Positions 60,001-64,000 of a stretch of 64,000 bases of DNA are shown one piece after another; within the stretch, counting starts at the first letter, position 1, and each line of letters starts with the position of its first letter. The notes beneath the pieces are model-generated. The model did not search any database and was not told where the DNA came from. It was given only the letters and a program-made list of their open reading frames with translations. Source of the DNA: Merluccius polli (lineage: Eukaryota; Chordata; Actinopteri; Gadiformes; Merlucciidae); the NCBI GenBank assembly GCA_030340625.1, contig JAOPHQ010006539.1, forward strand, positions 311,501 through 375,500, written 5' to 3'. The translations under genes were made by a program, and so were the position numbers.

Positions 60001-62374
60001 GGACACCGTGCGTGAAGTAAAAAAAAACTGGTTAGAGCCAGGCAGCCAGATGACGGTTAAAAAAAGAAAAAGAAAAAAAAATCGGCACCACATCTGAACG
60101 AACCCACGTTTACCAGAACTCTACTGGTTCATAAGTAAACCTGAAGCTGAAGAAACCCTAAACATTAACGGAAAACGACCCGCGAACCTGAGTGACTGAG
60201 GGAGAGACAGAGAGCTGTTCTGTGTGTGTGAGTGATCAGAGCGGGACACATCTGCATTGTGTAGGGGAGGGGCGCTGTAGCCTATCACACAACGCTGACA
60301 CAGTCAGCTACCCAATGAGGATTTTCATTCAATCCGAGCACAGATATTGACTCGTATTACTCGTATAATACTCGTACTCGGCAAAAGTGCTTTATCCGTA
60401 CCGGATACTCGTTTCAGCCGAGTATCCGGCTCAACTCTAATCATTTTCAGACGTCTGAGATTTTCCCACGGTGGAGTGGGCAAAAGTGGACCAGAATAAA
60501 ACGATTTATGGAGAAAAATTCCCTGGATGGATTGACTCGTGAGAAACTTTCTAGTTCCAATATTTTCTTATGGAGTAAATAGCTGCAGTAGAAAAGGTTT
60601 AAAATCAATTATTGGGGCACTTCTAGACCCCTATTTGTGTCATCATTTTATTTGTCATAGATTGATCAAGGCCAACATTCCTTTTGAAGTGGTCCACTGC
60701 TGCAGTCCAATATGCTGGGCCAACATATTGCATCGCCACAATACCATCAACTTTATTTCGCTGCCATTGAGAGACTCGTACCTGTATATTGTGTAATGAA
60801 CTTTTATTCTCTTTTTTACTCAGGATATTTTTTGATGCATGTGACGGTCTGTTCACCAACTACAACTGGGCAGAGACCAGCTTGGAGGCCATGGTTGCTG
60901 ATGATGATACGATCCGAGGCCGGCAGGCCGACATATACATCGGGGTGGACGTCTTTGCCAGGGGGGAGGTTGTCGGAGGCATGTTTGACACAAACAAGGT
61001 GCTCATAAGATAAGATGGACTTTATTGTCCTGAAGGAAAATGTAGCATGTATCGGTATGTATTTAAAGCAGTACAAGTGAGGCAGGATAGTGTGGCTAGG
61101 GTGTCAGCTGGAAGATACTGGGTTCCATCCCCAATGTGCAACTATCTGAAGGCATATAGGCATATAGATGCCTAACCGCCTACCTGCTCCTCTATATATA
61201 GACACAAAGATTAAGTAAAACAAGGAACTTTTATGATGTAAGAACAATACACAGTTTTCAAGCAGACCATTACTGGCAACATTACACTAGAATATTGATA
61301 GATTCTATAGCCAATTTACAGATATGTCATTTTTGTGATTACACTTTTAAGTAGTTACTCTTCATCACTTTCACATGATAGTTGGATGGAATTAATTGTT
61401 CACCTCTCGTTCACAGGCGCTAAAACTTATTCGGAAATACAACTTCTCAGCTGCCATCTTCGCTCCCGGCTGGGTGTACGAGAGCCACCATGATAAGACA
61501 GAGTTCCGAAAGAATCAGGACAAGTGAGATATGCATTTGCAAACTGCCATTCTCGGCATTGAGTTCTTTCAAAGCCTGAAGTTATTCATAAAGGACCTCT
61601 GCACTGCAATAAATGGTGTGCACTTCCTTGCTTCTGGTAGGAGTTTTTGTCCTCAAGAGCAAATACATGTTTTGGAGTCAATATTAATTTAACATTTCCA
61701 GTAACTGACTTTTCAGTGTCTGGTCTTTCTTCTAGGTTCTGGGCACTACTGTCTGACTTCCTGTACACCCACCGATCCACCAGTCCCCTTCCCTTCATCT
61801 CGTCCTTCTGCCAGGGCTTTGGGAAGGCCGTCTACTGGAGAGGACAGGTAGGGTAGAATGTGTACACGACACAATAACAAGAGCATATTACAAACTTGGA
61901 TATACACATTAGCTTGCTTTAGTTATGCTTCTTATGTTTTATCAAACCTTCAATCCTGTATCTGTCTAGCTGGAGAAGAGGAGAGGCTGGTTCAACCTGA
62001 GTGCCCAGGACCTGCAGCCACTGTACAGCCAGGAGCCAGGCCAGCTGAAGATGTGTGGCTGCCCAGAGGACGCCTGGAGCGGGGGCAGCTCACTGCTCCT
62101 GGAGGGCCTGATACCTGCCACCAGCCCGGACAAAGTCTGTGTGAGGTGTGTGTGTGTTCTCTGCATCAAAATGTAAGCACCCATTGTTGATCTCATATTG
62201 GCACTTATTTTTGTTTGTTACTCTCTTTATCTCCCTCTTTTTCTCCCTCCCTTCCCCCAAGGGTCTTCTCCCTGCATGTTCCCCTGGCCACCACGTCCTT
62301 GATGACCCTGGTCTTCAAGCCGTCCGCAGGGATCAAGGTCTCACCGGAGTTACCCTGGATTGAAGGCAAAACTA
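47998..62374 (+). CDS. engase: Endo-beta-N-acetylglucosaminidase, exons 1-11 (partial gene)
   Basis: Cytosolic GH85 hydrolase that cleaves the chitobiose core (GlcNAc-beta-1,4-GlcNAc) of free N-glycans during disposal of misfolded glycoproteins. Exons: 47998-48095, 48235-48311, 48912-49113, 49432-49580, 49895-50049, 50406-50554, 60824-60998, 61417-61523, 61736-61847, 61970-62145 and 62262-62374. All borders are GT-AG with matching phases, giving 504 codons plus one base. Motifs: RTLVSHDMMGGYLDDR, PYAFYHWQYIDIF, GFDGWLINIEN with the catalytic Asn221/Glu223 pair, LWYDSV, FTNYNWAE and IFAPGWVYE. No signal peptide is seen, fitting a cytosolic enzyme. The final exons (beta-sandwich domains) are beyond the right edge. 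No disabling change was found. Intron 6 (10.3 kb) contains a Ty3/Gypsy element and intron 11 a Tc1 element. Confidence 0.95.
48235..48311 (+). CDS. engase: engase exon 2
   Basis: Codes PESCLDHAKDSSAHEVVTYS and PSSLT, matching the EVVSFSP region of mammalian ENGASE. Acceptor CTAG, donor GTTTCT. Confidence 0.85.
48912..49113 (+). CDS. engase: engase exon 3
   Basis: Codes residues 59-125 plus two bases, including KHYDANTTEPIS, LDELLAWQ and RTLVSHDMMGGYLDD, the first conserved block of the GH85 barrel. Confidence 0.95.
49432..49580 (+). CDS. engase: engase exon 4
   Basis: Codes FIQGTESEAPYAFYHWQYID and IPPAVWSNVAHKHGVIVLG, part of the GH85 catalytic barrel. Confidence 0.95.
49895..50049 (+). 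CDS. engase: engase exon 5 (active site)
   Basis: Codes TFITEWKEGSKVCEEFL and HGFDGWLINIENSLS. Asn221 and Glu223 in the NIE motif are the GH85 oxazoline-stabilising and acid/base residues. Confidence 0.95.
50406..50554 (+). CDS. engase: engase exon 6
   Basis: Codes NTPLFLRYLTDQMHLR and GSVVLWYDSVLEDGKLQW, ending NELNTNN. The intron that follows carries the Gypsy element. Confidence 0.95.
50678..51898 (-). repeat. 3' LTR (minus-strand element)
   Basis: 1,221 bp, near-identical to the other LTR. The pol reading frame ends inside it at 51883. Confidence 0.95.
51883..56690 (-). pseudogene. Gypsy pol: protease, RT, RNase H, integrase
   Basis: On the minus strand from 56690: protease active site LLDTGS; RT with CIDYRRLN and VFLDDLIVFS; RNase H with HTDASTIGLGAVLY and VVTDSNPLTYIL; integrase with an HHCC finger (HMGHMGVDRT, CGRCVRRK) and catalytic blocks MDFLSLEPD, SDQGPDF and NSVERFNRT. 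It ends with a C-terminal extension rich in acidic residues. A one-base loss near 54308 separates RNase H from integrase, and an in-frame TGA lies at 52834-52836 after the integrase core. As written it is not translatable end to end. Confidence 0.9.
51899..51912 (-). promoter_or_regulatory. Polypurine tract
   Basis: The minus strand reads AAGGGGGGAAAG directly against the 3' LTR, the expected plus-strand primer. Confidence 0.85.
56651..58308 (-). pseudogene. Gypsy gag, frameshifted
   Basis: The likely start is the ATG at 58306-58308. The N-terminal part (VKIPNAVVVSGV, YGSIHRVLLVDDDS) resembles the gag lineage that gave rise to vertebrate PNMA genes. The middle is a capsid-like region (YLHRLQLALNLAVKRGG, LLKQFCRGC). 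The C-terminus has a CCHC zinc knuckle (CFNCGDDGHIATSC). Two one-base excesses in homopolymers (about 58210 and 57335) break the frame. It overlaps the start of pol by 40 bases. Confidence 0.85.
58350..58367 (-). promoter_or_regulatory. Primer-binding site
   Basis: Three bases inside the 5' LTR edge the minus strand reads TGGCGAGCCAGCCAGGAG. TGG pairs with a tRNA CCA end. The tRNA was not identified. Confidence 0.7.
58371..59590 (-). repeat. 5' LTR (minus-strand element)
   Basis: 1,220 bp with TGTA...TACA ends. It differs from the 3' LTR by four substitutions and by gains or losses of two and three bases. Confidence 0.95.
59608..60439. mobile_element. hAT MITE, 832 bp
   Basis: The ends TAGGGATGAGT and CAACTCTA are imperfect inverses. 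The 8-bp duplication ATCATTTT is perfect (59600-59607 and 60440-60447). The left part repeats TATCTGTATCTG and the right part ACTCGTA/CCGGATACTCG. It contains an A run at 59860-59877. It stands 17 bases outside the Gypsy LTR. Confidence 0.9.
60824..60998 (+). CDS. engase: engase exon 7
   Basis: Codes FFDACDGLFTNYNWAETS, DIYIGVDVFARGEVVGG and MFDTNK. The acceptor TACTCAG is intact, so the gene remains splice-competent across the 10.3-kb intron 6. Confidence 0.95.
61001..61060. repeat. Solitary LINE/SINE 3' tail
   Basis: AAGATAAGATGGACTTTATT followed by GTCCTGAAGGAAAAT resembles the inverse of a LINE tail, like that at 11560. Only the tail is present. A related tail-like sequence lies at about 50265-50305. 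Confidence 0.45.
61417..61523 (+). CDS. engase: engase exon 8
   Basis: Codes ALKLIRKYNFSAAIFAPGW and VYESHHDKTEFRKNQD. Confidence 0.95.
61736..61847 (+). CDS. engase: engase exon 9
   Basis: Codes FWALLSDFLYTHRSTSPLPF and ISSFCQGFGKAVYWRGQ, corresponding to the human SICSLPFVTSFCLGMG block. Confidence 0.95.
61970..62145 (+). CDS. engase: engase exon 10
   Basis: Codes GWFNLSAQDLQPLY, CGCPEDAWSGGSSLLLEGLI and TSPDKVCV, the start of the post-barrel beta-sandwich region. Confidence 0.95.
62262..62374 (+). CDS. engase: engase exon 11
   Basis: Codes VFSLHVPLATTSLMTLVFK and SPELPWIEGKT. The donor is read as GTATGG at 62375. The following exon lies beyond the window. Confidence 0.85.
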
Positions 62375-62610
62375 GTATGGGGTTGCTTCTCATAGTTTGT
62401 GTTGTTTATTTATATATATATATGTGTAGAGTCTCCTCCAAAATTATTGGAACAGTGAGGCCAATTCCTTTATTTTTGCTGTAGACTGAAAACATTTGTG
62501 TTTGGCATCAAAAGATGAATATGAGACAAGAGACCAACATTTCAGCTTTTATTTCCAGGTATTTACATCCGGATCTGTTACACAACTTAGAAGATAGCAT
62601 TATTTGTACA

Positions 62611-64000
62611 TCATTTGTGTGACATCACCAAACTTTTGCATTCTTCTTTTGTGACGCTTTTCCAGGCTTTCACCGCAGCCTCTTTGAGTTGTTGTTTGTT
62701 TTGGGGGGTTTCTCCCTTCAGTCTCCTTTTTAGCAGGTAACATGCATGCTCTATAGGGTTTAAGTCTGGAGATTGACTTGGCCAGTCTAAAACCTTCCAC
62801 TTCTTGCCCCTGATGAACTTTGTTGTTTTTGTAGTGTGTTTTGGGTCATTATCTTGCTGCATGATGAAGGATCTCCCAATCAGTTTGGTTGCATCTTTCT
62901 TTAAATTGGCAGACAAAATGTTTCTGTAGATTTCTGAGTTCATTTTGCTGCTGCCATCATGAGTTACATCATCAATGAAGATTAATGAGCCCGTCCCAGA
63001 AGAAGCCATGCAAGCCCAAGCCATGACATTACCTCCTCCATGTTTTACAGATGAGCTTGTGTTACGAATAAATAGCAGCATATGTATCAACAGACTGTAA
63101 TACCCTCACATAGCCACTAGGGAACAGGAACAAATATATAAGCTGTATTAACCGCACCTGGCCACCAGATGGCAGCACACATAATACACTGGGGGCGGGC
63201 GCTCAACTCTAGCCAATCAGAGTATATTACACGTCATAGAGGCCACGCCTGCCCAGGTACCATCAAGCGCACGCAAGTGGGGGAGGGCAGAAACTCTACA
63301 GGCTGCGTATCGATTAGATATCCAGCTAAGAGTCGCTCCACGCGTGAATGATACAATTCCCCTCCATTTGCTTCATAGATAATAGACCTAAAGCTAAACA
63401 AATAAAGTGAGTTAAAAGCGATCCTGTGTCGGCGGCCTTCTTCCTCAAAGAACATCACAACACTTGTATGTTTTGGATCATGAGCAGATCCTTTCTTTCT
63501 CCAAACTTTAGCCTTTCCATCACTTTGATAAAAGTTAATCTTTGTCTCATCAGTCCATAAAACTTTGTTCCAGAATTTCTGAGGCTCATCTCTGTACTTT
63601 TTGGCAAATTCCAGCCTGGCCTTCCTATTCTTCTTGCTAATGAGTGGTTTGCATCTTCTGGTGTAGCCTCTGTACTTTTGTTCATGAAGTCTTCTGCGAA
63701 CAGTAAATTCTGATACCTTCACTCCTGCCCTCTGGAGGTTGTTGCTGATGTCACTAACAGTTGTTTTAGGGTGTTTCTTTACAGCTCTCACAATGTTTCT
63801 GTCATGAACTGCTGCTGTTTTTTTTGGTCTACCCGTTCGACGTCTGTTACTTAGTACACCAGTGGTTTCTTTCTTCTTCAGGACATTCCAAATGGTTGTA
63901 TTGGCTATGGCCAATGTTTGTGCAATGGCTCTGATTGATTTTCCATCTTCTCTCAGCTTCACAATTGCTTTTTTTTCACCCATAGACAGCTCTCTGGTTT
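62611..64000 (-). CDS. Tc1 transposase, split by a solo LTR
   Basis: DDE-type transposase of the Tc1/mariner group. The first part (63983 downward) shows helix-turn-helix motifs (SIRAIAQTLAIANTTIWNVL), a GRPKK AT-hook-like linker and the first catalytic block VLWTDETKI. After the LTR come GGGNVMAWACMA, MQQDNDPKHT (second Asp) and SPDLNPIEH (catalytic Glu). The frames on either side agree once the 403-bp LTR and its 4-bp duplication are discounted. The probable N-terminal residues before the visible Met continue open to the window edge. Stop at 62611. Confidence 0.85.
63060..63462 (+). mobile_element. Solo LTR, 403 bp
   Basis: It begins TGTTACG and ends CACAACA (TG...CA with TGTT/AACA inversion) and is flanked by CTTG on both sides (63056-63059 and 63463-63466). 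Promoter-like ATATATAAG (about 63135) and AATAAA (about 63401) point to plus-strand orientation. It is unrelated to the Gypsy LTR at 50.7 kb. The internal part was presumably lost by LTR-LTR recombination. Confidence 0.75.

Larger units (their letters stand above)
62423..64000 (-). mobile_element. Tc1-like transposon, cut by window edge
   Basis: The terminal region starts in the TA run near 62423 with GAGTCTCCTCCAAAATTATT, typical of Tc1 ends in fish. The transposase is on the minus strand. The second terminus lies beyond the window. It sits in engase intron 11 and is interrupted by a solo LTR (63060-63462). Confidence 0.85.

Overview
The window looks like nuclear DNA of a ray-finned (teleost) fish. 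It carries two conserved vertebrate housekeeping genes split into many exons with GT-AG introns. Nearly everything else is a dense nest of transposons of kinds usual in fish: hAT and hAT MITEs, Tc1, Harbinger, a TTAA-flanked element, L1-like and Rex1/CR1-like LINEs, and Ty3/Gypsy and Copia-like LTR elements. The species cannot be named from the sequence. No bacterial genes, tRNA genes or CRISPR arrays were seen.

Layout. 1-15 kb: nested hAT MITEs, a degenerate L1-like LINE fused at its 5' side to a 28S rRNA fragment, a hAT-type composite, and a LINE broken by a Harbinger relic and a hAT MITE. 15.0-42.4 kb, minus strand: casein kinase I delta (csnk1d), exons 1 to 7, with introns full of repeats. 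The repeats include a complete hAT transposon (33.6-38.9 kb) whose transposase is broken only by a nested MITE, a 989-bp palindrome, and a 138-bp CA run. The last csnk1d exons are not in the window. 42.4-48.0 kb: the divergent intergenic region, with two copies of a P-element-like (THAP) MITE, an inverted repeat carrying CRE and GC boxes, a housekeeping-type promoter of unknown gene, and a foldback element. 48.0-62.4 kb, plus strand: engase (cytosolic endo-beta-N-acetylglucosaminidase, GH85), exons 1 to 11, running off the right edge. Its intron 6 holds an 8.9-kb Ty3/Gypsy element on the minus strand with almost identical LTRs. 62.4-64.0 kb: a Tc1 transposon in engase intron 11, itself split by a solo LTR.

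How the parts relate. csnk1d encodes a Ser/Thr kinase (clock, Wnt and trafficking roles). engase trims free N-glycans released in the cytosol. They are transcribed away from each other and share no pathway. Most of the interest lies in transposon biology: at least ten hAT-type insertions with exact or near-exact 8-bp target duplications, a near-intact autonomous hAT, a very young LTR element that is nevertheless broken, and MITEs placed close to the engase start codon. One host-gene anomaly matters: csnk1d exon 6 carries one extra base that would truncate the kinase, most simply a sequence error.
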